DNA of 64,000 nt, taken from Owenia fusiformis (Eukaryota > Annelida > Polychaeta > Sabellida > Oweniidae). A model generated the notes under the pieces. That model was not told the origin of the DNA and made no database searches. It saw nothing but the letters and a program-made list of their open reading frames with translations. The DNA is taken from contig CAIIXF020000007.1 in assembly GCA_903813345.2 (NCBI GenBank), positions 25,533,564-25,597,563 on the forward strand. Direction: 5' to 3'. Positions within the stretch are counted from its first letter, which is position 1, and each line of letters begins with the position of its first letter. Positions 51,743 through 64,000 of this stretch are shown piece by piece. The position numbers were made by a program, and so were the translations under genes.

Positions 51743-54700
51743 ATGGGACTGCAATTTTTATTTTACAGCCAAGGAATATGTTTTGTGCTGATGGCCATAT
51801 TCCACAGTGGAGGTACGTAAACTGTTGCCTACTTGTGCATTTAATATTTTTGACATTCGTGTTTGGAATATCTAGCCTAGAAACAAGATTTTTTGAAGTA
51901 TTTTGAACCAAAATTTTTAAAATGTGAGCCTTATTTACCAAAGCAGGCCTTGAAAGAGTCTTGTCTAATTTGACCTCGTCTTATTTGACATCGGTAAATG
52001 CTTTTTCCTACATGGGGCTAAACGGGCCATACTATATATTTTTGGCACAACTGAATTGGAAAATGAGTATTAAAATGTGAGTCTCATGTTCCAAAGAAGG
52101 CCTTTTCTTGAAAGAGTCTAATTTGACCTCGATCAATACTTTTTCCTACATGGGGCTAAAGGGCCCAACTATATATTTTTTGCACAACTGAAGGGGAAAT
52201 GAGTTTTCAAATATCATCTGTCCATTCATAATTACTTACACATGGGTCTTAATAAAATGAAATATTGTGGCGATTCCTGATGCTATCGACTTTTCTACTG
52301 ATGCAATACCAAACGCTTGATTTTTGCCAGGAAGTCAACATTCGAAGGTCAAAAATGAAGGAAATTAGAATTGGTCTAGATTTTAGCCTAGACCTTACTA
52401 TGTTGAAAGCAGATGATGGGCGCACAAAATTAGAAGCATTCTTAGGAGAAAATCTATAAAAAAAACATTAATTAAGAATTTTTGAATTTAATAATTTGGG
52501 CAACATCTTTATCGAAGAATGGAGCTGTATCTGTATCAAATATTATACAAAACTATTTAAGTCAGCAAAACACTTTGAAAGACCTTCAAAAAAGCACCGA
52601 GTGATTTTACCTCAACACTGTGCTAAAAGTCTAAATCGGGAGAAACTCTTCATCCCCTTTAAGTCAATTGGTTAAAAGGTAGATATCTATTTGACTATGA
52701 AATATTTTTTATCTGAGGCTGATTAACGTATTCAACAACAATACTTTGTGGATTCAACAGATCCATGATAACAGGCTCAAACGTGTGAAGGAACGGTTGA
52801 TGATTTATGATAATTTTTTGTACGAAAGCTTAAGTTAGTAAACAGCTCACAATTATGTTCTGGAAAATATGTAATCAGTATTGTTGTTACAGACAGCCTA
52901 ATTAATCACCTATTAGAAGAAAATATGTTTTTATGTTGCAGGGTGCCAGGTGTGTAATAGTACAAACCCATGTATGAATTTCGGACAGTGTATTCTGGGA
53001 AATGAAACGGATCCAACAACAGCGTACTGCCATTGTCTGCCTGATTATACAGGGGGCACCTGTGAAAATCAACGTAAGTTTTCATACGGTTTTCTTTCTG
53101 ACCCCAGATTCAATAAAATAAGGCTTATGAAATTCTGAAAATAAAGGTTTGCCTAAGTATATAAAAAGTTTATAATTTATGATTTGAGAATAAATCCGAT
53201 ATTGAGAAAACAGCTGTGAACAAAACGCGTCTTAAAAATTATTGTAATGAGTTGTAAAATACTACGTGTATACATGCTCGAGTCGAGGAATTTTTTAATT
53301 AATTTGTTTATACAAATGTTGTTTTTTGTCCACCCTGTATTAGAAAATCAGCGTTGCAAATGGCTTGAAATTGTTCACATATTGGTTCTGATTTCCTAGT
53401 AAACAGTACGTGCCTTAGCAACCCATGTCAGAACGAGGGTGTGTGTCTAGGAGACTACCAGTCATACCAGTGTATATGTCAACCAGGATACAAAGGCATT
53501 AACTGTGGGACAGAACCAGGTAAGTCACAAACACCAGGCAGGATAAAAAAAGTCGAGCCATTTGAATAATCGAGGCAACTTTTAATCCAAGAAGAATATA
53601 ATATTTCTATGTCACATCATTTTCAGTTTCAGTCTTAAACCATCTCCATAATGTAGTTCTGTAAAATAACATGGGCGTAGCAACAGGCGTGAGCAAAGAA
53701 GCAATATTGTAATTTTTGGAAAACATCAATACTTAACAACAACAACAACAACAACAAATTATAATTTGAAATGTTTAGAATGCATCAAATACAATTTAAA
53801 TTTTTAAAAATTTCCGTGGGTGAACCCCACTTCCCATCGTTCGCAGTGATGCAATCATTCGCACCCCTTGACATTTGCTGACTACGCCCCTGCATAAGGT
53901 GAGCACATTGCTTCCCTTGTCTCAAATATTATATAACTAAGAGCATATATGTATATATCGATAGTGTGGCCAAGTAAATGTAATAATGTCTAAAGCTAAA
54001 GAAGTTTGAACAATACATGTATATCCAACCAAATGAATTCTTACCTAATCCCTTCACCTTGTGCGTCAATGCTTTTTTTAAAATGAGTTCATGATTACTA
54101 CAAAACGTTCAATATGTTTATTAATATCAGATGGCTGCTATGGTGATCCATGTATGAACGGAGGTATTTGTAATTCAACCGGAACGAACTTTACGTGCAC
54201 GTGCCCGCCAGAAACTACAGGAATAACTTGTGGACTAGGTAGATTGTAATTTCATTTGCCTCATAAAATAAGGTCAAATAATGCATTGGCAAGAAATATT
54301 TGTCTTGTACTAATTGACCACGCTTTGTCACTTACAAAGACAATGTTACTAGTTTTCCGAATAATTCAATTTAAATTCGAAAGGACTAGAACTAGTGTTG
54401 TCGTCTTGAAGTGTATCTGCGGTTGATAAAACATTCATCAAGTCTATATTATATACATGTATGTGAGCTTCTTCCTCTATTTTTGCATCAATCTCAACCT
54501 TAATCTTAATCACAATGTACAAACACGAAGATGGTTGTATTTCAGCTTTAAACCAGTGTTCTGTGAATTCCTGCAACAATGGTACGTGTGTAGATCACCA
54601 CACCAACTTTTCTTGTATCTGTCATGCTGGCTACACTGGGAGACTTTGTGATCAACAAATTGGTAAGATATCACTTAGAATAGTTTGTGAAACACATTCA

Positions 54701-57700
54701 GATAAATTCAAGTAGATTGGGGATGAGTCCAAAGATAAAAAGCAAAATTGAATTGTATTATACTAATTGTATAGGTAAAATGTAATCCAAACATTATATT
54801 TGCCGAATAATACCGAATTAAGATCAGAAGTCCGTTTTTCAATTTGCCTAATATACAATACCTGTACAATAATAATTGTATTTGCTATGATATAGATTCA
54901 TGAAGTCACAAATCTTTTATTTGAAATAAACATACGTGTTTAGGTATGAATGATCAGTTTAACATAAATATACTCTTACGTTCTTTTAAATCAGCTTTCT
55001 GTGCTTCTGACCCATGCATTAACGGCGAATGCACCGAGGGAGCAACAGGATACGTTTGTACATGTGAAGCTGATTTCACTGGAAGAAACTGTGAATCAGG
55101 TATGTACACATTATCTGAACGACGATGAACGTATAGGTTGAAATTCACAGAATCTTGTAAATGGGTTACAGATTTTAGATGCATTGAGCTAAAAACGTTG
55201 GTCGAAATCTTGGTTTGTTTTCTAATGTCAGGTTGTGTTTTAGTGTTACAGATTCTTATCGTATTTATTTTAACCTTTCCCTTTCTAGTACAGTGTTTAT
55301 AAACTTGAATATAACGTTTTATGACACAAATGATCATTTTTATTTCAGCCATTAACAAATGTCAGTTTAGTCCTTGCAAAAACGGGTTTTGTCTGGCTCA
55401 CCATACCAACTATACATGTGTTTGTTCTGACGGGTATAGTGGGAAGAACTGCGATGTCATAAGCCCTTGCCTCTCCAACCCCTGTATGAACGGTGGTAAT
55501 TGCACGAATGTGACAACAACATCCACCGACTATACTTGTACGTGCAATCCTGGTTTCACAGGCCGGAATTGTGAGATGGGTGAGTTTTCATAAAATTATG
55601 TAATTGCAACATTTTCCCCGAGAATCAATGGGAATTCAAAGATAGTTTTTCGTACAAAGCTAAAATCGTTTTGAAATCTCAATCAAATGGTGTTATCTAC
55701 TTCCATTCTCATTATTCGAGCTTTTGTTTGCTTGCATGCTTGCAGACCGATGAAACATGTTCCCCTAGACACAGGTCCTTCAATTTAGACCAGTTTTAGA
55801 ATAATATTACAATTATAATGCTACGGAGGATTTTACCATTCCATGAACTATATTGTAGCTAATAACCCTTGCATATCATCACCGTGTGGTGAGTTTGGTT
55901 ACTGTCTCGACTACCAAGAAACTTACAAATGCGTCTGTAACGATGGCTATGACGGAGATAACTGCGACATTATAGGTAACTGCATGTTAATTGATCACTA
56001 GCCCCACTCGTATATTACGAGGATGCTGTAAGCATTTCAAAATGATACTGTGCTAAAAAGTTTGAGCATTTTGCACGTGAATGTGCATAACATATCTTTT
56101 TTAGAATATGTTTTCATTTATTTCATACATATCACAGTATCTTAAAATATTGTTAGATCAGGTAGCACCTTCTGACATTAGGCTAATAAGACGTTTTTTC
56201 TAAAATTATGTTCTCAACAAATGAATGAGATTTACTAGGTCCATTATTTGTTTCGTATCTCTGAAACTATCACAGCTGATTTCTACATGAAAACGATACA
56301 CACATATGATTATGTATCTCATACTTGAGTGGGGGGTAGATATATCACCCGGGAATATATATCATATCTGAGGAGCGGGCAGGGTATATTGTATACATCC
56401 CGCTCCAGGCTAAATGCGGAGAAATATAATATGTCTATCCCGCTCCCGGGAATTTCTCAAAATTTAAAAAAAATTTAAGTTTTGTAAGTTTAGATTTTTT
56501 AAAGTTTTAATGTTACAATTCCATTGTATTGAACTAAAGGAATATAACGAAAATGTTAAACTTGTGCTTTTTCAGTATAGGCCTATCTTGTCTTTTGAAA
56601 AAGTTGGAAAAGGTTATATCTACCCAAAAACCCACTCAAGTATGAGAGATACACCAGTTATGCATGGTCGGGTATATCCCTCGGGAAATATTTATAATCT
56701 TCCCTTGGTCCATTCCCGTTCCTCGGGGAGATATAAATACATCCCTCAGGATATGCCCTGTGTCCAATACTTCCCAGCACATAACCCTAATATACTCATC
56801 TCATGTTGTAGCTTCATGTTTGTCCAATCCATGCAGAAACGGTGGTACGTGTCGCAATACGTCATCGGCCTTTAACTCGACGTACACGTGTGAATGTCCA
56901 AATGGATACACTGGGGTTGAATGCGAACTAGGTGGGTTTTAAAGATACAACAAATGGATATGAGAATTGGAACCATACTTTAAATCAAAAAGCAAAATTT
57001 TTTAATCGAAAGATTTCTGTGCTTAAAAAGATTTAAATTAAGTTCACCGACATTTTTCCGTGTCATTATGCTATTTCTGACATGTCAGATGAGTGAATCG
57101 TACTTTTCAATTTGAAGAAATTTATGTTAAGTAATGTATCGAAAGGATGCCGTGTAGAAACATATATTTCCGATTCGATATTTTAATGTTGACTGGCTTT
57201 CTCATTACAGCAATCAACAAGTGTTCCCAAGAAGCGTGTCAACATGGGTACTGTGTCGACTCCCAGTTTGATTACAAATGTGTCTGTGAGCCAGGGTACA
57301 GCGGAAGAAAGTGTAACATTTCTGGTACAGCTTCCTTTTTAATGTTTGTCACATTTCAATTGTGCAACTATATTGATTGATGAAATCACACTAAAAAATG
57401 TCTGTGTAAACAATATTATATTCATTCACATTATTTTATATTTTAGATCCGTGCATGTCCAATCCGTGTAGAAACAGTGGCACGTGTCGCAATACGTCAT
57501 CGGCCTCTAGTTCAACGTATACGTGTGAATGCCCAAATGGGTACAGTGGGGTTAATTGCGAGCTAGGTATGAAACGGGTTTTAAAGATACAAAAAACGCC
57601 TCTGCGAATACTATTGGAAATCTCCTGCATTGACAATGCTGTTGTCATTCATTTGTCATGTGAATCACATATTTTCAAATGTAAAGCAAAATTACGTTCA

Positions 57701-60700
57701 TGACCCAGGTAAAATGTTATTATCGCAGAGATGTGACGAAGCGTAATTCATCTCCTCATATGTTTCAGTAACCAACAGATGTGCAAATGAAACATGTCAG
57801 AATGGTGCCTGTATAGATTACCAGTTCACATTTGAATGTTTATGTGATCCCGGCTATAATGGCACATATTGTGAATTTGGTAAGTACTGACCTTATTCTT
57901 TGTATATCATATTCAGATTATATACATTATTATATCACTATCTAGCTAGCGACAGTATGATTGGTCAAAGCCGGGTCACATGTCGTAGGATATCTGGCGA
58001 TTTTCATTGGCAATGCTAATCAGATAAGACAACCGTGAGATATCAAGCGATATCCCACGCTCCCGGGAATTTTCAAAGAATTTGTTTTTGTTCAGTGTAA
58101 ATAATTTAGTTCAGTGTAATTCAAAATGGCAGACGAACCGAGTAGATTCGAGTCGGGGCAATCTGCGCGAGATTCGGTTTTTACTTGGTTCGGTTTTTCA
58201 TTAAAGGAAGTACTTCATTCCCATGATTCAAAGTGCTTTTCTGCCATCGGTTTGGTTTAAGTTTGTACAACACACTTCTACAAATCAGGAGCAGTTTAAT
58301 ATTCTTATGTCATTACATTTGTTTTGGATGTATACTTGTTTTGACACTAAACAAAATTATTCCCGCGCTATACGGTGCATCATGGGTAGGGACTGCTGTG
58401 AAATAATGAACGTAAGTGACATCTATCTAAAATTAAATGTTCTTATAAGTTGTTAATTGCGCATGCGTTACAATAATTTGAACCAATTAAATTGCTGGAT
58501 TTAATGCGAATGCGCTAAAAACCGAACCAAAAAATGGAATCTCGCGCAGATTGCCTCTAGTGGTAGATTCGTAAAAATATCTGAAGACGAAAAGTCGATG
58601 TTATTAGAGAGTGTACATGCAGACAATACAAAAAGGTTGACTAAAATATCTATTAAAGTGAAAACATGAAATCTTAAAAGACAACCATTCAAAGTTTGAC
58701 ATTTATTGTACTTTATTTTTCAAATTTGAATGTTAACCTATGACTTAATAATATTAGGGATGTTTAGCTAGACACAGTGAATTCGGGCTTCGTGGAATAT
58801 CACTTGTGAAAGATGTACAGGTATTCACCTCAATAGAGTGAAATATTTGTTCAGTATTTCATCCGATTTGCTGACTTGGATTATTTCTAAAAAATAGTTT
58901 GCTTTAGAATGTATAACTTATAAGGTAATAATTGAATAAGATAGGATATTGCCACATTTTGGAAAGTGCAGTGCCATTTTGATATTTATAGATTGTGACA
59001 AGCCATACACCCCTGGGGTGTCTTTTAGTCTCTCTTATTTTCATATGTTTATATGATTTTGATAAAAAAATAACTGAGAAAACTGTCAGACATTGTGTAT
59101 ATTATTTTTTCAGAGATTGGCTATTGCAACATAAGCTCCCCTTGTAAAGAACATGGCAGATGTGAAAACATGCCTGTTCTCAATGACTATAGATGTCACT
59201 GCGATATAGGGTATGTTGGAGATAGATGTGAAACAGAGGTTGACCCTTGTGAGTCTAATCCTTGTATGAACGACGCTGAATGTCGGAAAGTGAACGAGTT
59301 GTACGAGTATAGATGCTACTGTAACCATGGTTACAAGGGGAAGCATTGCGAAACAGGTACGCAAAATACAAAATCACAGAAATATTTGATATTACTTATA
59401 CATATCAATTATTTAGAAAACTAAACAATAAAGCATGCAATTATCGAATAAAAGGTTGGGTCAATCAGTTAAATTCCAAACAGATTCACGGATACTTTTT
59501 CATATTTTCAGATGAATTTTTTAATCAGTCAATGTGGGGGATCACCATCACGGCGATGGTTCTAGCATTCATACTGATTGTTATTGTTGTCGTGTTATTT
59601 GTTGTACTATGCAGATGGAGAAAAAGTAGTCTCACTAAGAAACCAAGGTATGTAGATATATTTATTAATTACGAATATATGTAACAGTAGATTAAGCAAT
59701 TTTTAGTTTATAACTAACTTTTTTGTAGTGCATTTCGCTCACGATAGGGTATTCAATTATTCACAAAACTTTTAAAACAATGGAACAGTTTACTTTTCCC
59801 GGGCTACGTTTCACTTTTTAAGGTACCCGTACCATAAACTGGGTCCAGTACCTAACGATGCTCAAAGGATTTCCCCGCCGCCGCAATACACCTCTACACT
59901 TCCAAACCAGCCCATGGGGCAAGATATGGGAGCGTACTCAATTAGAGGTTCAGCTAAACCAACCAATTATGAAATGGAAAGGTAAGGCAAATCCAAAATC
60001 CCCAGTTTACAGTTAACAAAATTGCAGTAAATTTAACAATTTTTTGTTTATTTGTTTATTTTTTATTACTTTTCATTCGTAAAAAATCGTAAAAATTCTG
60101 CTGTCCAACAAACACGAGCTACAATATCTCTTTTTTATTTATTTTACTCAATGTCTCTTGATGTTATAATGAACACATTTAATGTTGATGAACATATTTC
60201 ATGTTATTTTACTTATAGGTTCAATAATGATTATTGGGAGGAACGAACCAATACAGGTGCTACACCCACAGGCCCTTCACCAAGCAGGTTGCTGTCTGAA
60301 CTGAAAGAACGAATAACTGAATACGAAAATGCACATGGTGCACAAAATAATGGCTTTATACAAAACGAGGTTGTTTATCCTAGTAAGTAAACATAACTGA
60401 AACCGTCTTTAACACAGTGAGCATTGTTTGAGAGACACTGACTGGTATGCAAATGTGTAAGAAGGAATAAGTAAGATGTGTACCAAAAGGTAAAAATTAT
60501 ATCACAGTGATATGATGATATTGTTGGGGCCATGTGGTGCCACAATTGTGCTTTCATACAATTTTACACATTTGATTGTCCTCGAACACAGAGATATCTT
60601 GAGAAGAGAAGACACCATCTAGACCCATTTTCTACAATCTGGTTCAAAGTTTCTTATTCCCTTGTATCCAATCATATGTATTGTTTGACCTTTCAGGAGG

Positions 60701-61135
60701 TGACGGGATCACAGTTTATCAACCAGGACAACGATTACCACGTATCGGACACCAGGTAACATATATCAGTATAGCCGGTTCTGTACAACTGGATACTGTA
60801 TAATTGTACATCATAACATATGATCACAGTGACCAACTCTCGTCCACAACTCAAGATTATATAATTGTTTTCCCCAATGATATATATTATATAAACTTCT
60901 AAGGGCTAATAAAATCATTCACTCAAAATCTAACTCAACTCAACTAGGCCTATATTATTAGAAATGTGTAATTTAAAAAAAAAATGGAACAGCAGACTAT
61001 TCGGGGAAAACAGTTGATTCAAAACATATCGAAGATACTTTTTAATTATTAAACAAATAGTAGCTTAATTTCTTTTTGATTCACGGTTTATAATAATTTT
61101 AGAGTGACCGGGCGACAATGCAGACGCCGTTTTGA
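51743..61135 (+). CDS. Single-pass membrane protein with 14 EGF-like domains
   Basis: Eighteen exons: 51743-51812, 52942-53073, 53400-53519, 54131-54238, 54546-54662, 54995-55099, 55349-55579, 55859-55975, 56812-56931, 57211-57324, 57447-57566, 57769-57879, 59114-59356, 59512-59647, 59823-59981, 60219-60382, 60697-60755 and 61103-61135. Frame is kept throughout, giving 752 residues. Residues 1-23 are a signal peptide. Exons 2-13 encode 14 six-cysteine EGF domains; all extracellular introns are phase 1, and exons 7 and 13 encode two domains each. Exon 14 encodes a transmembrane helix (about 580-603) followed by a basic stop-transfer (RWRKSS). The cytoplasmic tail has a PPQY motif (634-637). 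There is no DSL, laminin G or calcium-binding EGF consensus start, so it is not Delta, Notch or Crumbs. A receptor or adhesion role is inferred. The last exon is the least certain. Confidence 0.88.
51918..52215. repeat. Two-copy direct repeat in intron 1 of the EGF gene
   Basis: Copies at about 51918-52070 and 52072-52215 share AAAATGTGAG, TCTAATTTGACCTCG, CTTTTTCCTACATGGGGCTA and ACTATATATTTTT in order. It is a local duplication of about 150 bp, with roughly 85 percent identity by eye. Confidence 0.8.
53670..53893. mobile_element. GGGCGTAG-ended inverted-repeat element in intron 3 of the EGF gene
   Basis: Termini CATGGGCGTAGCAACAGG and (read inward from the right) CAGGGGCGTAGTCAGC are imperfect inverted repeats. 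Ends of this type occur on short elements in many invertebrates. The interior holds an (AAC)n microsatellite (53736-53757). Confidence 0.6.
56314..56652. mobile_element. MITE-like inverted-repeat element in intron 8 of the EGF gene
   Basis: Left arm 56314-56344 (GTATCTCATACTTGAGTGGG, then GTAGATATA) and right arm 56613-56652 (inverted, with one extra TC and a few extra bases) bound a 339-bp unit. The interior contains ATATCCCGCTCCCGGG-like words that recur at about 56395-56455 and at 58048-58070. No target duplication is clear. Confidence 0.65.
58142..58571. mobile_element. MULE-like MITE in intron 12 of the EGF gene, 9-bp target duplication
   Basis: Inverted arms share GGCAATCTGCGCGAGATTC and TTGGTTCGGTTTTT (left 58157-58200, right 58511-58555). 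The element 58151-58562 is flanked by the identical 9-mer GTAGATTCG (58142-58150 and 58563-58571). The outermost few bases of the two ends pair poorly. It is non-coding. Confidence 0.8.
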
Positions 61136-62355
61136 CAAACAAATATGGCTGCAATGCCAAAGGAATGATGGCAGCAAGTTGCAATATGTTCGAGGCGACA
61201 ATCTAGGTTATATTTCCTAAAGTAGTGAGTGTATAAAAATATATACAGTGTACATAGTACATACATACATGATGAGATAATGACAATACTCCAAGACAGT
61301 CTGAAACTCTCCCGATACAAAAAGATCTTGTCCTGTTGGTTGCAGAAACTGATGATCTTGGATAAGGACTACATTACAAAATGTAAACCACAGTTTTGTA
61401 TTATAATCTCAACATATGCACCACTGCGATTTCAAACTGGAGCTTATATCAGAAACTTTAACCACAATTTAGCTGTTGTGGTGACTTCCATCAGCATCCG
61501 GATTCTTCATTGCCAGTTTTTATATTTTGATACTCGGTATCTCGAAGTACACTCCTCTCTCCATTTTCCTTGAATAAGAATACAACTAAATGCTAGTTTC
61601 TTACTATTACAGCATGATATATTTATATTGTTAAATAGGATCGTACAATATTTTATTTTCATCATATTTCATCATGTTTTCATTTAAAGATATTAGGCTA
61701 TGCATTAGGATCACAATATATATATTTATTGTAAACACAACATCACTCACTTGTCTTGAGTCTTTGTTTTCTTTACATCCACATGCTTTGTCTTTGACCC
61801 TAGATGAACAACAGCAGCATATCGCATCACACAGCGAGAAAGTATATGCTTTGTCTATGCACCTTCCCTTTTCACCACCTCAAAATTGAAACGCACTTTG
61901 GATTAAAGGTTTTAATGATAAATCAGATCGGGATAACAGAACTGTAAAATCCTTAAACTTGTCTATAATGTGAACAATGAACACAATATACGTCACATTG
62001 TTATAATATGTGTGTATATAAATTGTATGGAACAATAATCTTAAACTTAACTATTAATAAGGGTATCCACCAGCATTACTTTAAAAGATCAAAAGTTAAA
62101 ATTTCAAATGTTATGATATTGAATAATTTCAGGATGGTTTTGCCTTTGAAAAATCGATTATGTAAGATTCAGGATGTTTAAATTGCTGAACTAAACAATT
62201 AAATGTATTTTACTTTTCAGTTATAAATAACTTAAGTAGTGTGCAAAATCATAAATATTAGTTTTGATAATCAAGAAAACCATTCACTGTATTCGTGACA
62301 ATATTGTCATCGACATCATGAGAGTAACAAATGGAGATGTGAGTTTCATAAATAC
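61136..62355. other. Region between the EGF gene and the SLC5 gene; terminal exon(s) not found
   Basis: The two genes converge here. The C-terminal exon(s) of the SLC5 gene should lie in this interval on the minus strand, because the exon at 62356 ends at a phase-1 donor, but no convincing acceptor plus coding end could be chosen. Frames on + at 61229-61573 and 61674-61889 have no domain. Confidence 0.4.
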
Positions 62356-64000
62356 CTGTTGCCCAACTGACTACAAGCCCGATAACTATGGCAAGGAGTA
62401 TCCCCAGCGGTGCATATAGGAGATGAGAAATGCCATACAAGTGCTGGATCCCTGTTCTATAATCATGAAGTACAGTATATGCACATTTAGACCGTTAAAA
62501 TGCAATACTATATGGTACAAAATAACACTATTAAGAACGCCTTTCTGTATATCTTGTCACAAAGGATTTGACATTTTTCTCTTATTTAATAGAGGCTTTT
62601 CCATATAGCTTTGCAATCTCGTAAAAGACTCGTTTTAATGAGATTTAAGGAGATCTCCATTTTTGACCACTAAAGACTAATCTTTTCTTCTATTTGATGT
62701 CATATCTGAATTCTGTGTGTAATTCTTATTACTACAACTTTGATTTGCACTGTTATTTACCTTTATTCAAATTCTATCAAAATACTTAACATAAAACAAA
62801 TGTAAGCACCACTGAGATATTCTTCATAGATCATTCTTTATTTATACAATAACATTGACTTACAATTGAGGTTCCATAATACTGGAATGATTTAACAGAT
62901 TTCCATCATATACAATGTCTATTGTATCGTTATACAACGACGTGACATTGTTATAGACGGAAATGTTATAAACACTGCTTCCATTTGAAATTTCACATCG
63001 ATCAGTTGGACCAGGAGGTAAATATTGATTATTGCCTTTAATAGACTGGCCTCCGATAGCAATCCAGAGCAGGATTATGAAAGATACAACTGGTCCCGTT
63101 ATCGCTCCCTGGAACGAAATAAATTGTAGAGCATGGTTGCCTTTACTTACCACCCAGACTTGCAGACTACAATGGCCTTGTGGTAAACCTATACAAGGTC
63201 AAGGGCATGTGTGTGATATATGGTTCCAACCACAATCAACCATTTTAAATGCAAAAGTATAATTTCACAAATAAATACTAGTTGCTTTAATAAATGTTCA
63301 GAAACTTTCCAACTAGGAGAAGTACATAGCAGTATGCCATGAACTATTTCATATTAACATTTTAGAGACGAATTATAAACTAAGACATATAGCTTACCTT
63401 CCAGTTGGAAGTGGCGGTGAAAGCTCCCAGTATAAATAAGGCTGAGGAACTCCCACTTATGGCACCGCTTAAAGTTGAGCCAGCCTGTGGGGTGAAATAC
63501 AAGAAACGATCAATCAATCACCCAAAGATGAACAAAGTTGCGTCACTGATGCTGCCGTGATTTAAATCATTAAATTACTTGTTATACAGGTATGTGGTTC
63601 GAGATATAAACAAAACGTAAAAGTAATGCTGAGTAACAAAATACTACAATACAATGGATGATAATACACTCAACATTGATCTTCTTCATATTGACATATT
63701 CATTAACAACCTTTGCCATTAAACATTACCAACAGGTGTAACGCTTACCTGTATTACTGGTCCTTTTATGAGCATTGCTAAACAAGCAACCCCAGTTGAG
63801 CAAACACCATAAATTACAACTAAAACAGTAAATGGTTGATGTATGAACATCTAAGAGGAAATGAAGTCAACATTTACTGAAACAACAATTTATTTAATGT
63901 AAGAACATTCGAAGCAATAACGAGGGAATAATGTCAAAAACTGAATTTTGTACATGACATTACTAAAACGTATACGTCTGCTTACCCAAAAGCTTTGTGC
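62356..64000 (-). CDS. Sodium/solute symporter, SLC5 family (partial, 3' part)
   Basis: Five exons are visible on the minus strand: 63986-64000 (cut by window edge), 63749-63850, 63398-63484, 62864-63108 and 62356-62456. Reading frame is continuous with GT-AG borders. The protein shows TM segments typical of the second half of the SLC5/SSF fold: a helix FTVLVVIYGVCSTGVACLAM, then a small Gly/Ser/Ala-rich segment (SGAISGSSSALFILGAF), then GAITGPVVSFIILLWIAIGG, a long extracellular loop with several N-x-S/T sites, and HLLYAPLGILLAIVIGLVV before the C-terminal tail. This order matches the SLC5A6/A8/A12 branch (vitamin and monocarboxylate cotransporters), but the usual PLLGLF motif is replaced by GSSSALF, so the substrate is open. 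The start lies beyond the window, and the end was not found. Confidence 0.85.
62593..62783 (+). repeat. Dispersed repeat family R, copy 3 (truncated), in the SLC5 gene
   Basis: Matches the first 190 bp of 27213-27690: TTTTCCATATAGCTTTGCAA, CTCGTTTTAATGAGATTT, GAATTCTGTGTGTAATT and ACAACTTTGATTTGCAC appear in order. It lies in the intron between the last two visible exons, on the strand opposite to the gene. Confidence 0.8.

Noticed and set aside
52265-52459. 64-residue frame in intron 1 of the EGF gene
   Set aside because: It has a leader-like N-terminus, but no donor that would keep frame with exon 2 and no similarity to known domains.

Overview
The window is eukaryotic nuclear DNA from an animal. 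Genes are split by GT-AG introns, AT-rich intergenic space is wide, and there are many small transposable elements and tandem arrays. The gene content (peritrophin-type chitin-binding mucins, a secreted carboxylesterase, a multi-EGF receptor-like protein, ANKRD49 and an SLC5 symporter) fits a marine invertebrate, probably a lophotrochozoan such as a mollusc. That assignment is inference; no single sequence here proves the species.

Layout: 1-1738 is a 95-bp minisatellite cut by the window edge. 1739-8220 is mobile-element debris, including one element with perfect 9-bp target duplications (4734-5174). 8289-9008 is an intronless ANKRD49 orthologue on +. 9009-13117 holds a 1.1-kb long-inverted-repeat element, an 850-bp near-perfect palindrome with 5-bp target duplications, and a widespread GGCCCGTAGCC-type repeat. 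13118-15555 and 19096-24677, both on -, are tandem paralogues encoding secreted chitin-binding mucin-like proteins, separated by a 5'-truncated LINE remnant. 26285-31038 (+) is a complete 11-exon carboxylesterase. 31748-43999 is a 12.25-kb tandem array of two modules (473 and 856 bp) with almost no divergence. 47155-48468 (+) is an uncharacterised intronless basic coiled-coil protein. 51743-61135 (+) is an 18-exon single-pass membrane protein with 14 EGF domains. 62356-64000 (-) is the 3' part of an SLC5-family sodium/solute symporter.

The exon models were joined by hand from splice signals. Every complete model keeps reading frame across all junctions: 554, 352, 542 and 752 codons before the stop for the two mucins, the esterase and the EGF protein. 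The genes do not form an obvious pathway. The two mucins are a local duplication, and the esterase follows them head-to-head with the second mucin (first exons 24677 on - and 26285 on +, about 1.6 kb apart).

The most unusual structures are the L/S array, in which a 468-bp inverted-repeat element is precisely present or absent at a TATTA site, and a cysteine-rich module of no family I recognise that occurs twice in each mucin.
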